Assembly: GCF_001897285.1 (NCBI RefSeq)
Contig: NZ_MKSM01000104.1
Span: 28,069 to 92,068 of the forward strand
Source of the DNA: Nitrobacter sp. 62-23
GTDB taxonomy: Bacteria; Pseudomonadota; Alphaproteobacteria; Rhizobiales; Xanthobacteraceae
DNA: 64,000 bases
Direction of reading: 5' to 3'
Shown here: piece after piece, positions 34,392 through 44,230 of the stretch
Numbering within the stretch: position 1 is the first letter of the stretch
Layout: every line of letters starts with the position of its first letter
Made by a program: the position numbers and the translations under genes
The notes under the pieces: model-generated
Databases searched by the model: none
The model's input: only the letters and a program-made list of their open reading frames with translations
What the model was told of the DNA's origin: nothing

Positions 34392-37252
34392 TCAGCGGCC
34401 TTCAAACGCTCCAGCGCCTCGACGAACTTCGCCTTGCGCGCAACTGCTGCTTCCCGCTTTTCCTTTTCATCCTCGACAATATCTTCGGGCGCGTTGGCGA
34501 TGAAATTCTCATTGCCGAGCTTCAAGTCGACCCGCATGATATCGGCATCGGCCTTGGCGATCTCCTTCTCCAGACGTGACCGCTCGGCGGCGAGATCGAT
34601 GACGCCCTTCAGCGGCAGCGCGGCGACTTCACCGCGGATCAGCAGTTGCACCGAGCCAGCCGGCGGGCTTTCTACCGAGATCGTCCCCGATACTCTCGCC
34701 AATCGATTGAGCATGCTGTCCCAAGCTCGAGCTAACTCGAATGTCTTAGACGACGGCTTTATTAGCGCGAGTTGAACCATCGTTCTTGCTGGAACGTTCA
34801 TCTCGGTGCGTATTGAGCGGATCTCTGTAATAAGATCAATTCCCCAGCCGATCTCGGCCTCCGCCGCGTCGTCGCGGAAATAAGGTTTCGACGGATTGGC
34901 AAGCGGCTCCGGCGCGGAATAGGGATCGCAGGCGACCGCCTCGAGCAGCGCCTGCTGCTGGTCGGTGAGTTCGGCCTTGACCGACCACGGAGACAGCGTC
35001 AGCAATTCTGTCCGCTCCGATGTCACCGCCCACAACTCCTCGGTGATGAACGGCATGAACGGGTGCAAAAGTTTCAGGATTTCATCGCGCGCCCATGCGA
35101 CCATGGCGCGGGTCTCCGACTTGGCGGGTCCGTCCTCGCCGATCAGAACAGGCTTTGCGAGTTCGAGATACCAGTCGCAATAGACGTTCCAGACAAAGCG
35201 GTAGATTTCACCGGCGGCGTCGTTGAAGCGATAACCTTCAATGGCCGCGGTGACTTCGCTCGTGGCACGCGCGGTCTCGTGAACGATCCATCGGTTGAGC
35301 GTTTCCTTCGCGGCGGTGGGATCGAACCGAGCGGGAACGGCGCACTCGTTCATTTCCGCGAAGCGGCAGGCGTTCCAGAGCTTGGTCGCGAAATTGCGAT
35401 AGCCTTCGACCCGCTGCGGCGACAGCTTGATATCGCGGCCCTGCGCCGCCATCGCCGCGAGCGTGAAGCGCAGCGCATCGGCGCCGTATTTGTCGATCAG
35501 ATGCAGTGGATCGATGACGTTGCCCTTCGACTTCGACATCTTCGCGCCGCTCTCGTCACGGACGAGCGCGTGAATGTAGACCGTGGGAAACGGCGCTTTC
35601 TTCATGAAATGGAAACCCATCATCATCATCCGGGCGACCCAGAAGAAGATGATGTCGAAACCGGTGACCAGCACGTTGGTCGGATAGTAGCGTTTCAACT
35701 CCGGCGTCGCGTCCGGCCAGCCGAGCGTCGAGAACGGCCACAGCGCCGAAGAGAACCAGGTGTCGAGCACATCCTCGTCGCGGGTGATGAAGCCATCGCG
35801 TTTTGCCGGATCGCTCGCCATTTCGGCGCCCTGCTCCGCGGTGATGACACCCTGTTCGACATAATAGCCGAGCGCATGGCCGACGGCTTCGTCCTCGGTC
35901 TCCGCGACGAAGACCTTGCCGTCCGGGCCATACCAGGCCGGAATCTGGTGACCCCACCAGAGCTGGCGCGAGATGCACCACGGCTGGATGTTTTCCATCC
36001 AGTCAAAGTAGGTCTTCTCCCAGTTCTTCGGCACGAACGTGGTTTCGCCCAGCCGCACGGCCGCGATCGCCGGCTGCGCCAGTTGCTTGGCGTTCACGTA
36101 CCATTGATCTGTCAGATAGGGTTCGATGACCGCGCCGGAGCGGTCGCCGTGCGGCACCATGTGCGCATAAGGCTCGACCTTTTCGAGGAAGCCGAAATCT
36201 TCGAGGCGCGAGACGATCGCCTTGCGCGCGGCGAAACGGTCGGTGCCATGCAGTTCCTCGGCCAGCATCAACGCGCCTTCGGGCAGGCCGCGCAGATAAT
36301 CCTCGTTGTCGGATAGCTCCAGCCGGCCTTCGCGATCGAGCACACTGATCTGCGGCAGGCGGTGGCGCTTGCCGACCTCGAAGTCATTGAAGTCATGCGC
36401 CGGGGTGATCTTGACCGCGCCGGTGCCCTTTTCCGGATCGGCATAGTCGTCGCCGACAATCGGGATGATGCGACCGACCAGCGGCAGCACGACATTGCTG
36501 CCGATCAGATGCTCAAGCCTCTCGTTCTCGGGGTGAACGGCGACGGCGGTGTCACCCAGCATGGTCTCGGGCCGCGTGGTGGCGACGACGATATAGGTCG
36601 AACGGTCATCCGGATCGAAACTCTTGCCCTCGATCGGATAGCGCAGATACCACAGGCTGCCCTTGACCTCGATCTGCTTGACCTCGAGATCGGAGATCGC
36701 GGTGAGCAGCTTTGGGTCCCAGTTGACCAGCCGCTTGTCCTTGTAGATCAGGCCGGAGCGATGCAGTTCAACGAACACCTTGGCGACCGCGCGCGACAGG
36801 CCTTCATCCATGGTGAAGCGCTCACGCGACCAGTCGCAGGAGGCCCCCAGCCGCTTCAACTGGTTGACGATGACGCCGCCGCTTTCCGCCTTCCACTGCC
36901 AGACCCGATCGAGAAACCTGGCGCGGCCCATCTCACGGCGGCCGGGCTCCTTCCGCTCCGCCAACTGCCGCTCCACCACCATCTGCGTCGCAATGCCGGC
37001 GTGATCGGTGCCGGGTTGCCACAGCACGTCGCGGCCGCGCATCCGCTCGAAGCGGCACAACACGTCCTGCAACGTGTTGTTGAGCGCGTGACCCATGTGC
37101 AGCGACCCGGTGACGTTCGGCGGCGGGATCACGATCGTGAACGGCTCGGCGTCACGGCGCCCGGCCCGCCCGGCCTTGAAGGCGTCAGCCTCTTCCCAGA
37201 GACGGGACATGCGGCTTTCGATATCGGCAGGCTGATAGGTCTTTTCGATCAT
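34388..37252 (-). CDS. valS: Valyl-tRNA synthetase
   Basis: 954 residues. Class Ia signatures: PPPNVTGSLHMGHALNN (HIGH region) and GAKMSKSKGNVIDPL (KMSKS), with an editing domain between them (TTRPETMLGDTAVAVHP), an anticodon-binding domain and a C-terminal coiled coil (LAAERSRLEKEIAKAD). It charges tRNA-Val. About 180 bases (34681-34860), coding for part of the C-terminal domain, have about 51% GC by hand count and codons unlike the rest of the gene. Confidence 0.97.
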   Translation of the reverse strand: MIEKTYQPADIESRMSRLWEEADAFKAGRAGRRDAEPFTIVIPPPNVTGSLHMGHALNNTLQDVLCRFERMRGRDVLWQPGTDHAGIATQMVVERQLAERKEPGRREMGRARFLDRVWQWKAESGGVIVNQLKRLGASCDWSRERFTMDEGLSRAVAKVFVELHRSGLIYKDKRLVNWDPKLLTAISDLEVKQIEVKGSLWYLRYPIEGKSFDPDDRSTYIVVATTRPETMLGDTAVAVHPENERLEHLIGSNVVLPLVGRIIPIVGDDYADPEKGTGAVKITPAHDFNDFEVGKRHRLPQISVLDREGRLELSDNEDYLRGLPEGALMLAEELHGTDRFAARKAIVSRLEDFGFLEKVEPYAHMVPHGDRSGAVIEPYLTDQWYVNAKQLAQPAIAAVRLGETTFVPKNWEKTYFDWMENIQPWCISRQLWWGHQIPAWYGPDGKVFVAETEDEAVGHALGYYVEQGVITAEQGAEMASDPAKRDGFITRDEDVLDTWFSSALWPFSTLGWPDATPELKRYYPTNVLVTGFDIIFFWVARMMMMGFHFMKKAPFPTVYIHALVRDESGAKMSKSKGNVIDPLHLIDKYGADALRFTLAAMAAQGRDIKLSPQRVEGYRNFATKLWNACRFAEMNECAVPARFDPTAAKETLNRWIVHETARATSEVTAAIEGYRFNDAAGEIYRFVWNVYCDWYLELAKPVLIGEDGPAKSETRAMVAWARDEILKLLHPFMPFITEELWAVTSERTELLTLSPWSVKAELTDQQQALLEAVACDPYSAPEPLANPSKPYFRDDAAEAEIGWGIDLITEIRSIRTEMNVPARTMVQLALIKPSSKTFELARAWDSMLNRLARVSGTISVESPPAGSVQLLIRGEVAALPLKGVIDLAAERSRLEKEIAKADADIMRVDLKLGNENFIANAPEDIVEDEKEKREAAVARKAKFVEALERLKAAE

Positions 37253-37320
37253 GGCGATGCAATCATACTTGGCGCCGTTTCGGGCGAATTCGCAGAAATA
37301 ATGAAGAGCGGCTGACCGCC

Positions 37321-37371
37321 GAGAGCACGATCCTATCCGAAAACCGGCTCCCGCCTTTCGGGATCCTGTCC
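37321..37371 (-). repeat. Intergenic palindromic repeat, family A
   Basis: GAGCACGATCCTATCCGAAA followed by ACCGGCTCCCGCCTTTCGGG is a copy of the element also seen at 41517 and 49352. It lies between popZ and valS. Many rhizobial genomes carry large numbers of this type of element. Confidence 0.7.
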
Positions 37372-37490
37372 TAAAAGCCCCTCAGCGCGCGCCAAGTCAA
37401 CACGATCGCCGAACAAACCGGCTCAGGTGAGCGGATGCCGGCTACCAGAGGGCAAGCAGGGCGGACGCTGGATTACGGTCCGCAAACAGG

Positions 37491-38168
37491 TCACGGCCGC
37501 CCGCGCGATACCCGCTCGATTTCTGTCTTGACGATGCGTTCGACCAGTCCCGGCAGGTTGTCGTCGAGCCAGGACTTCAGCATCGGGCGCAGCATTTCCT
37601 TGACGAGGTCTTCAAGGGTGCGAGCGTTATTGCTCAAAACCGTGGTGGCGAGCGAGTTGAAGGCGGTCTCGACCGCCGAAACCGTCGAATGCGACAATAT
37701 TTGCGCTGTCGGCGCGGCGTTCCGGGCCGCTGGCCGTTCGGCGGCGACCGGATCCTGTCGAGGAGCCGGAGCCGTTTCCTCAAATTCCAGATCGTCCTGC
37801 GGTTCGACCTTCTGGAAGGCGGTCTGCACCGGAGACGGAACGGCCATCTCGTCGGTCAGTTCAAATACCTCGTCGACCGGATCGTGGACGTGACTGGGTA
37901 TCGGGGTCGGGCGGACCTCCTCCCCTGTGGTTGCTGCATCGAGGTTCGCGAGCATGGCATCAATATCATCCTGACTGTTGCTGTCGGACTGCTTGGCGGG
38001 CATGGCCGGTTTGGCGACAGCAGGAGCCGGCGGAGGTTTCGCAACCGTCGCATCTGTGGTCGCGGCCTTCGCGGCCGCCGCAGGCTTTTCGTCATCGGCG
38101 ATGATGCGGCGGATCGACGCCAGAATCTCCTCCATCGAGGGTTCCTCGACCTTAGCAGGCTGCGTCAT
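37491..38168 (-). CDS. popZ: Polar organising protein PopZ-like (DUF2497)
   Basis: 225 residues from ATG 38168, with GGAG six bases upstream. The N-terminal helix EPSMEEILASIRRIIADDE and the C-terminal oligomerisation region (TLEDLVKEMLRPMLKSWLDD, VERIVKTEIERVSRG) are the two conserved PopZ parts, joined by a Pro/Ala/acidic disordered linker. PopZ forms a cell-pole matrix that anchors the chromosome and signalling proteins. It is typically found just upstream of valS in this order. Confidence 0.9.
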   Translation of the reverse strand: MTQPAKVEEPSMEEILASIRRIIADDEKPAAAAKAATTDATVAKPPPAPAVAKPAMPAKQSDSNSQDDIDAMLANLDAATTGEEVRPTPIPSHVHDPVDEVFELTDEMAVPSPVQTAFQKVEPQDDLEFEETAPAPRQDPVAAERPAARNAAPTAQILSHSTVSAVETAFNSLATTVLSNNARTLEDLVKEMLRPMLKSWLDDNLPGLVERIVKTEIERVSRGRP

Positions 38169-38468
38169 GGCCAACTCCAAATCTTCGCGGTCCGCGCTAG
38201 CGTCCTGGCATCAAGCAACAGAGGATTTTCCGGTCCGGATGCGCGGGCCTGAACTTCGACGCATGCCGCTTCGATCGCACACCCGATTTGTCCCCGATCA
38301 GGCGCTGCGAATCGATGCCGATATCAATTCTCCGCCCCGGACTTCTGCAGTAAGCCGACCCGAACCCGGATGACGCACGAATCGCTTCGCAGCCTCATGC
38401 AAAGGTATGGCACGGCATAAATTGATTGCAAGCAAAGGGCTGTGGACACGACCCTCGTCGGTCCGTGA
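38169..38468. other. Intergenic region between tolC and popZ
   Basis: 300 bases without a supported gene. It must hold the popZ promoter and the end of the tolC transcript on the minus strand. I saw no hairpin with a T-run and no family A or B repeat here. Confidence 0.4.
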
Positions 38469-39866
38469 TTACTGCCCTGATGGCGTACGCACGCCGGCCC
38501 AACTGTCGCGAACCTGATGATAATGGACACTTGGATCGTAAACGGTCGTGTTCAGCTTCAGCACCTGCGGCGACAGGCGCCCGACGGCATTCAACACGGC
38601 GTAGGACGCGACCACGCGATCGTGTTGAGCCGTCACCAGCGCCACCCGCGCGTTGACGAGCGTCTGTTGCGCATTCAACACGTCGAACGTGGTTCGCTGT
38701 CCGGCCTTGGCCTCTTCGCGAATGCCGTTGACCGCGATCTCGGACGCCTCGACCTGCGCTTGCGCCGACGCCACCTGCGACTTGCCCGCGACCAACTGGC
38801 CCCACGCCTGCACCACGCTGGCGCGCGTCTGGTCGCGGACCTGTTCGAGAGTAAGGCGTTGCTGCGCCAGCGTTTCCTTGGACTGGCGGATCAGCGCATA
38901 CTCCGCACCGCCCTGATAGATCGGAACCGTCACCTGCGCGATCGCGGATGCGAAGAACTGCTTCTGCATCGTGAGTTGCTGTGCGTAGCCCTGCTGCACG
39001 TTGGCCTGGAGACTCACGGTCGGGAACAGCGCGCCCTCGGCCACCTTGACCTGAAGGTGGCTGACGTCGATGCCGTACATCGCCGCGGTGACGTTGGGAT
39101 TTTGGGTCAGGCTGAGATCCACGGAGCCTGCGAGCGTGGTCGGGAAAAAGCGGTCCACCGGCGATCCCGGCGCCAATTGTCCGGGTTCATTACCGACAAT
39201 GCGGCGAAAGTTCGCGCGCGTGGTCGTGAGATTGGACTCGGCGGTCATAAGCTGGGTGCGACCGGCGGCAAGCTGAGCCTGCGACTGCGCAACGTCGGTG
39301 CGGGTGACTTCGCCGACATTGAAACGATCGCGCGTCTGCTTGAGCGTCTCTTCAAGCACGCGGACGTTGCTGCGCTGGACTTCCACGATGGCGGAGTCAC
39401 GCAGGTAATCCATGTAGATGGTTGCCGCGGAGAGCAGAACGGTCTGTTCGAGAACCCTCAGGCCCTCACGCGAGGCCGAGACCTGACCTTCCGCCGCGCG
39501 GGTCCGGTTGGAGGTCTGGAAGCCGTCGAAGAGGGTCTGCGACACCGTGGCGCCCAAAGCCGCCGGCGCCTGTGCACCGCGAAGCGTCTGCCCGGGGCTC
39601 CCCGGCGCGCCTTGCGTGGCATCGGTGTACTGGTAACCGCCGCTGGCCGTCACGGCGACCTTGGGCCGGAAGCCGGACAAAGCCTGCGGGACATTTTCGT
39701 CGGTTGCGCGCACTGCGGCGCGCTGTGCGTTGAGCTGAGGATTGGTCTGGTAGGCGCGCACCAGCGCCGCCTCGATCGTATCGGCGAAGACAGGTGTCGC
39801 CGCCCCCGACCATGCCGTCACAAAAGCCAGCGCGGCTGACCCGGCAAGCACCCTCATACCACCCAT
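38469..39866 (-). CDS. tolC: TolC family outer-membrane channel (type I secretion/efflux)
   Basis: 465 residues with a signal peptide (RVLAGSAALAFVTAW... cleaving near VFA-DT). Two OEP repeats are visible: IEAALVRAYQTNPQLNAQRA and, halfway, SLTQNPNVTAAMYGIDVSHL, with long helices such as LRVLEQTVLLSAATIYMDYL. It matches TolC of the type I secretion and multidrug efflux kind. No pump or adaptor is adjacent, consistent with a shared channel. ATG 39857 is a possible later start. Confidence 0.92.
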   Translation of the reverse strand: MGGMRVLAGSAALAFVTAWSGAATPVFADTIEAALVRAYQTNPQLNAQRAAVRATDENVPQALSGFRPKVAVTASGGYQYTDATQGAPGSPGQTLRGAQAPAALGATVSQTLFDGFQTSNRTRAAEGQVSASREGLRVLEQTVLLSAATIYMDYLRDSAIVEVQRSNVRVLEETLKQTRDRFNVGEVTRTDVAQSQAQLAAGRTQLMTAESNLTTTRANFRRIVGNEPGQLAPGSPVDRFFPTTLAGSVDLSLTQNPNVTAAMYGIDVSHLQVKVAEGALFPTVSLQANVQQGYAQQLTMQKQFFASAIAQVTVPIYQGGAEYALIRQSKETLAQQRLTLEQVRDQTRASVVQAWGQLVAGKSQVASAQAQVEASEIAVNGIREEAKAGQRTTFDVLNAQQTLVNARVALVTAQHDRVVASYAVLNAVGRLSPQVLKLNTTVYDPSVHYHQVRDSWAGVRTPSGQ

Positions 39867-40298
39867 CCGCGGAATTCCATCTCTTTTTCCGGACGCTGCA
39901 GAGGTTGCACCTCTGCACCGGACCCCCTCGAGTCAGTTGTCCCCATACGAGCATATTCGCTGCGAGAGCGAGACGGAACCCCTTACGGGCGTTCGCGATC
40001 GAAACTCTCACGCTGGGGCATCGCGGCCACACTCAGACCCACTGGACCGGAATTGCGGCCGAATTAAACCACGCCAGCCTTCGACAACCTTTTCGTTTTT
40101 TCGCAATGGCCCGACTGGCTTTCCTCAACTTGAAAAGAATGAACCTGATGCAACATCTTAACTTCAAAATTATTTATGGAGTGCTCGGCGTACCAGACGT
40201 TCACCCTCGACACCAACACCAGACAGCAATAAAGCCGCCACGCACGGTGCTTAGCCCTGTCTTGCCTCCCGGGCTGGCGGAACTGGCTCCGGCATCGG
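39867..40298. other. Intergenic region upstream of tolC
   Basis: 432 bases without a convincing gene. It contains an AT-rich patch (40130-40190) that may serve tolC expression. Open frames here lack ribosome-binding sites and have non-protein-like composition. Confidence 0.4.
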
Positions 40299-41430
40299 CT
40301 AATCCACGTCTTCGACGGCGCCCGGCGAGATGCCGAAGGCTTTTTGCGCCAGCGTCGCCGCCATGAATTCATCAAGCTCGCCGTCAAGCACGCCAGAGGT
40401 ATCTGACGTCTGCACCCCGGTTCGGAGATCCTTCACCATCTGATAGGGCTGCAGGACATAAGACCTGATCTGATGGCCCCAGCCGATGTCGGTCTTGGCC
40501 GCCTGATCCGCGGCCGCCTGCTCTTCCCGCTTCTTGAGTTCGATTTCATAGAGTCTCGCTCGCAGCATGTCCCAGGCCTGCGCCCGATTCTTGTGCTGCG
40601 AACGCCCGGCCTGGCAAACGACCGCGACACCAGTCGGAACGTGGGTCAGCCGCACCGCCGATTCGGTCTTGTTGACGTGCTGGCCGCCGGCGCCGCCGGA
40701 GCGCATGGTATCGGTGCGGACGTCGGATTCCTTGATGTCGATCTTGATGCTGTCGTCCACCACCGGGAAGATCGCCACGCTCGAAAAAGACGTGTGGCGT
40801 CGTGCGTTGGAATCAAACGGCGAGATCCTGACAAGACGGTGCACGCCCGCCTCGGTCTTGAGCCAGCCATAGGCATTGTGGCCGCTGACCTGGATTGTTG
40901 CCGACTTGATGCCGGCCTCTTCGCCGGGCGTTTCTTCCAGATACTCGACCTTGAAACCGCGATTCTCCGCCCAGCGCGTATACATGCGCAGCAGCATCGC
41001 GGCCCAGTCCTGGCTCTCGGTGCCTCCGGCGCCGGCATGAACCTCAAGATAGGTGTTGAAGCGATCCGCCTCGCCCGAGAGCAGCGCCTCGAGTTCGCGT
41101 CGCGCGACCTCCTTTTTGAGAGACTTCAGGGCGGCTTCGGCTTCCTCAACGACGGCCTGATCGTTCTCGGCCTCGCCGAGTTCGATCATCCCGATCTGGT
41201 CCTCCAGTTCGCCCTCGACCTTGCCGATACCGGTCAGCGAATCCTCCAGCGAGGTCCGCTCCTGCATCAGCTTCTGCGCCTTCTGGGGATCGTTCCAGAG
41301 ATCTGGATCTTCGGCGAGTTTGTTCAGTTCCGCCAGTCGCGCGGTCGATGCTTCGACATCAAAGATGCCTCCTCAGCAGCCCGACCGACTGCTTGATCTC
41401 TTCGACAAGTCTTTCGATTTCAGCGCGCAT
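40299..41430 (-). CDS. prfB: Peptide chain release factor 2, with programmed +1 frameshift
   Basis: The 23-codon first frame starts at ATG 41430 ([14 protein letters not shown]...LLRRHL) and ends in TGA at 41361-41359. Reading resumes in the +1 frame at GAT (41360) and runs 353 codons, giving 376 residues. Domains: N-terminal helical domain, tripeptide anticodon region around [14 protein letters not shown] (in RF2 the SPF motif: [16 protein letters not shown]), and the GGQ loop [20 protein letters not shown]2 terminates at UGA and UAA, so UGA in the message makes synthesis self-limiting. Confidence 0.95.
41359..41373 (-). promoter_or_regulatory. prfB programmed frameshift signal
   Basis: On the minus strand the sequence reads AGGAGG CAT CTT TGA T. 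The AGGAGG is an internal Shine-Dalgarno element three bases before the CTT slippery codon, and TGA is the recoded stop. This matches the well-known bacterial RF2 autoregulatory site (E. coli AGGGGG TAT CTT TGA C). Confidence 0.95.
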
Positions 41431-41516
41431 GGCTACTCTAATCCGCGGCTCACGCCGTCGTTCAACGATGGCAGGTGATGTAGCCGCGAAGGCCGCAAAG
41501 CGCAATCGCATCGATT

Positions 41517-41562
41517 GAGCATTATCCTGTCGGAAAACTGGTTTTCTATTTTCGGGATCACA
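41517..41562 (-). repeat. Intergenic palindromic repeat, family A (degenerate)
   Basis: GAGCATTATCCTGTCGGAAA then ACTGGTTTTCTATTTTCGGG with GATCAC is a degenerate copy of the family A element. It sits immediately after the PBP1A stop codon at 41566 and upstream of prfB. Confidence 0.65.
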
Positions 41563-41565
41563 CCA

Positions 41566-44058
41566 CTAATAAAGCCCGCCCGTTCCGGGCCGGAACAGGC
41601 TGCGGTCGGCGTCGGGAAGCGACTGCGGCTGGCGACCATCCGGATCCGCTACGCCGATCACAGAATAATTGTCGGGCGGCGCGGTGCCGGGCTTGAAGGC
41701 TTCGAGGATGGTCCTGCCGGTGTCGCCGGGACCTGCGCGCATGCCGGTCTTGGCGTCGACGCGAACCAGCTTGATGCCGGGAGGCGGAGAGAACGGGGTG
41801 GCCGGCTTGTCGGCGAGCGCGATCTTCATGAAATCGCGCGCGATCGGCGCCGCGAGATGTCCGCCGGTCGCGGTACGGCCGAGGTTGCGCGGCTTGTCGT
41901 AGCCCATGTAGACGCCGACGACGAGGTCGGGCGAGAATCCGATGAACCAGGCATCCTTCTGGTCGTTGGTGGTGCCGGTCTTGCCGGCGATCGGCTTGCC
42001 GACATCGCGCATGACAGTGGCGGTGCCGGCTTGCACCACACCCTCCATCATCGACGTGATCTGATAGGCCGTCATCGAATCCAGCACGCGCTCGCGGTGG
42101 TCGATCAACTGGGGCTCGGGCTGGTTCTTCCAGCCCTCCGGCGCATCGCAACCGCGGCACTCGCGCGTGTCGTGCTTGTAGATGGTGTGGCCATAGCGAT
42201 CCTGAATGCGGTCGATCAGGGTCGGCTTCACGCGCCGGCCGCCATTGTCGAACATCGAATACGCGGTCACCATCCGCAACACGGTGGTTTCGCCGGCTCC
42301 CAGCGCATAGGAAAGATAGTTCGGCAATTCGTCGTACACCCCGAATCGCTTGGCATATTCGCCGATCAAGGGCATGCCGATGTCCTGCGCCAACCGCACC
42401 GTCACGGTATTGAGCGAGAGCCGCAGCGCATTCCGGAGCGTTTGCGGACCGTAGTATTTTTCCTTCGAGTAGTTTTCCGGGCGCCACACGCCCGACCCCT
42501 GCCCCTGATCGATTTCGATCGGCGCATCGACGATGACGGTCGAGGGCGTATAGCCGTTGTCGAGCGCCGTGGAATAGACGATCGGCTTGAACGAGGAGCC
42601 CGGCTGCCGGTAGGCCTGTGTCGCGCGATTGAACTGGCTCTGATCGAACGAGAAGCCGCCGACCATTGCCAGCACGCGACCGGTCCGCGGGTCCATGGCG
42701 ACCATCGCGCCGGACACGAGAGGCAGTTGCCGCAACCGGTATTCGCCTTCGACGGCCTGCCCGTCCTTGCCGATCAGGGGATCGGCATAGATCACGTCGC
42801 CGGGCGAGAGCACCTGCGACACCTTCGTCGCCGCATGACCTCGCGCCGGGCCGGAAGCGACCTTGGCCCACTTGACGCCGTCGAGCGTGATCAAGCCCGT
42901 TTGCCGCTCTTTGCTCACGGCGCCGCCAAGCTCACGGCCCGGCTGGAATCCGATCCGCGCGGACTTGTCGTCGGACTCAAGGACCACCGCCATCCGCCAC
43001 GGCGCGATGTCGGACAGCGATTTGACATCGGCGAGCTTCACGCCCCAGTCGCCGGAAATATCGAGCTTGCTGATCGCGCCGCGCCAGCCCTGGGCCTCAT
43101 CATAATTGACGAGGCCATTGGCCATGGTCTTGCGCGCTATCGCCTGCAATTTGGGATCGAGCGTGGTGCGGACCGACAGCCCCCCCTCGTAGAGCTTCTT
43201 TTCGCCGTAGCGTTCAAACAGGTCGCGCCGGACTTCCTCGGCGAAATATTCGCCGGCAAAAGTATGCGCCCCGTTGGCGCGGCTGGTCACGATCAGCGGA
43301 TCCTTGCGGGCCTTGTCGGCGTCGGCCTGCTTGATCCAGCCGTTTTCCAGCAGCCGGTCGATGACGTAATCGCGCCGCTCGACCGCGCGGTCGTGATTCT
43401 TCACCGGATGCAGCGTCGAGGGCGCCTTGGGCAAGGCCGCGAGATAGGCGGCCTCGGCGACGGTCAATTCGTTGACCGACTTGTCGAAATATACGAGCGA
43501 AGCGGCCGCGATGCCGTAGGCGCCGAGGCCGAGGTAGATCTCGTTCAGATACAGTTCGAGGATCTTGTCCTTCGAATAGGCCCGCTCGATCCGCATCGCG
43601 AGCAGCGCTTCCTTGATCTTGCGTGTAAAGGAGACCTCATTGGTCAACAGGAAATTCTTGGCGACCTGCTGGGTGATCGTGGAAGCGCCCTGCGGCCGCT
43701 TGTTGGACCCGTAATTCTGGGCATACAGCAGGGCCGCGCGCGCCATGCCGGAATAATCGATGCCGCCGTGCTCGTAGAAATTCTTGTCCTCCGCGGCCAG
43801 GAACGCGTTGATGACCAGCTTCGGCACCGCCTGTATCGGCAGATAAAGCCGGCGCTCTTTCGCGTATTCGCCGAGCAGCGAGCCGTCGGACGCATGGACG
43901 CGCGTCATCACCGGCGGCTCATAATTCTGAAGCTGGGAATAGTCGGGCAGGTCCTTGGAAAAATGCCAGATCAGTCCTGCCGCCGCCGCGACGCCGACCA
44001 GAAACAGGATCGTTCCCGCTGCAAACAGAAAACCGACGAATCGCAGCAGCAAGCGCAT
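41566..44058 (-). CDS. mrcA: Penicillin-binding protein 1A (bifunctional peptidoglycan synthase)
   Basis: 830 residues. N-terminal membrane anchor (FVGFLFAAGTILFLVGVA), glycosyltransferase domain with AAEDKNFYEHGGIDY, RPQGASTITQQVAKN and KDKILELYLNEIYLGLGAYG, and a transpeptidase domain with SxxK (QPGSSFKPIVY), SxN (RLSLNTVTV) and KTG (AGKTGTTNDQKDAW). It polymerises and cross-links peptidoglycan. The amidase gene upstream on the same strand, 172 bases away, is functionally linked in wall metabolism. Confidence 0.96.
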   Translation of the reverse strand: MRLLLRFVGFLFAAGTILFLVGVAAAAGLIWHFSKDLPDYSQLQNYEPPVMTRVHASDGSLLGEYAKERRLYLPIQAVPKLVINAFLAAEDKNFYEHGGIDYSGMARAALLYAQNYGSNKRPQGASTITQQVAKNFLLTNEVSFTRKIKEALLAMRIERAYSKDKILELYLNEIYLGLGAYGIAAASLVYFDKSVNELTVAEAAYLAALPKAPSTLHPVKNHDRAVERRDYVIDRLLENGWIKQADADKARKDPLIVTSRANGAHTFAGEYFAEEVRRDLFERYGEKKLYEGGLSVRTTLDPKLQAIARKTMANGLVNYDEAQGWRGAISKLDISGDWGVKLADVKSLSDIAPWRMAVVLESDDKSARIGFQPGRELGGAVSKERQTGLITLDGVKWAKVASGPARGHAATKVSQVLSPGDVIYADPLIGKDGQAVEGEYRLRQLPLVSGAMVAMDPRTGRVLAMVGGFSFDQSQFNRATQAYRQPGSSFKPIVYSTALDNGYTPSTVIVDAPIEIDQGQGSGVWRPENYSKEKYYGPQTLRNALRLSLNTVTVRLAQDIGMPLIGEYAKRFGVYDELPNYLSYALGAGETTVLRMVTAYSMFDNGGRRVKPTLIDRIQDRYGHTIYKHDTRECRGCDAPEGWKNQPEPQLIDHRERVLDSMTAYQITSMMEGVVQAGTATVMRDVGKPIAGKTGTTNDQKDAWFIGFSPDLVVGVYMGYDKPRNLGRTATGGHLAAPIARDFMKIALADKPATPFSPPPGIKLVRVDAKTGMRAGPGDTGRTILEAFKPGTAPPDNYSVIGVADPDGRQPQSLPDADRSLFRPGTGGLY

Positions 44059-44230
44059 TATCGATGTCCGTTTCGTTGCCGGCCGCCGGCGATATGGCGG
44101 CGCGTCCGCAAGCCTTGTTCGTCGGTTGATGCATCCGTTCGTCGAAGCATCCGCCGGACGGGAACTCCGGTTGTGGCCGATTCTGCGAACTTTGCGACAA
44201 CTTTTCTATAGAGCGGCGGCTGTGGCCAAA

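Noticed and set aside
33234..34775. 513-codon open frame on the plus strand
   Set aside because: Antisense to the MFS transporter and valS; Gln/Arg/Asp-rich with no recognisable domain.
39867..40298. Possible remnant of a pcm gene upstream of tolC
   Set aside because: I looked for methyltransferase motifs in all frames and saw none.
41515..44211. 898-codon open frame on the plus strand
   Set aside because: It is fully antisense to PBP1A, whose catalytic motifs are intact. In GC-rich DNA the opposite strand often stays open.
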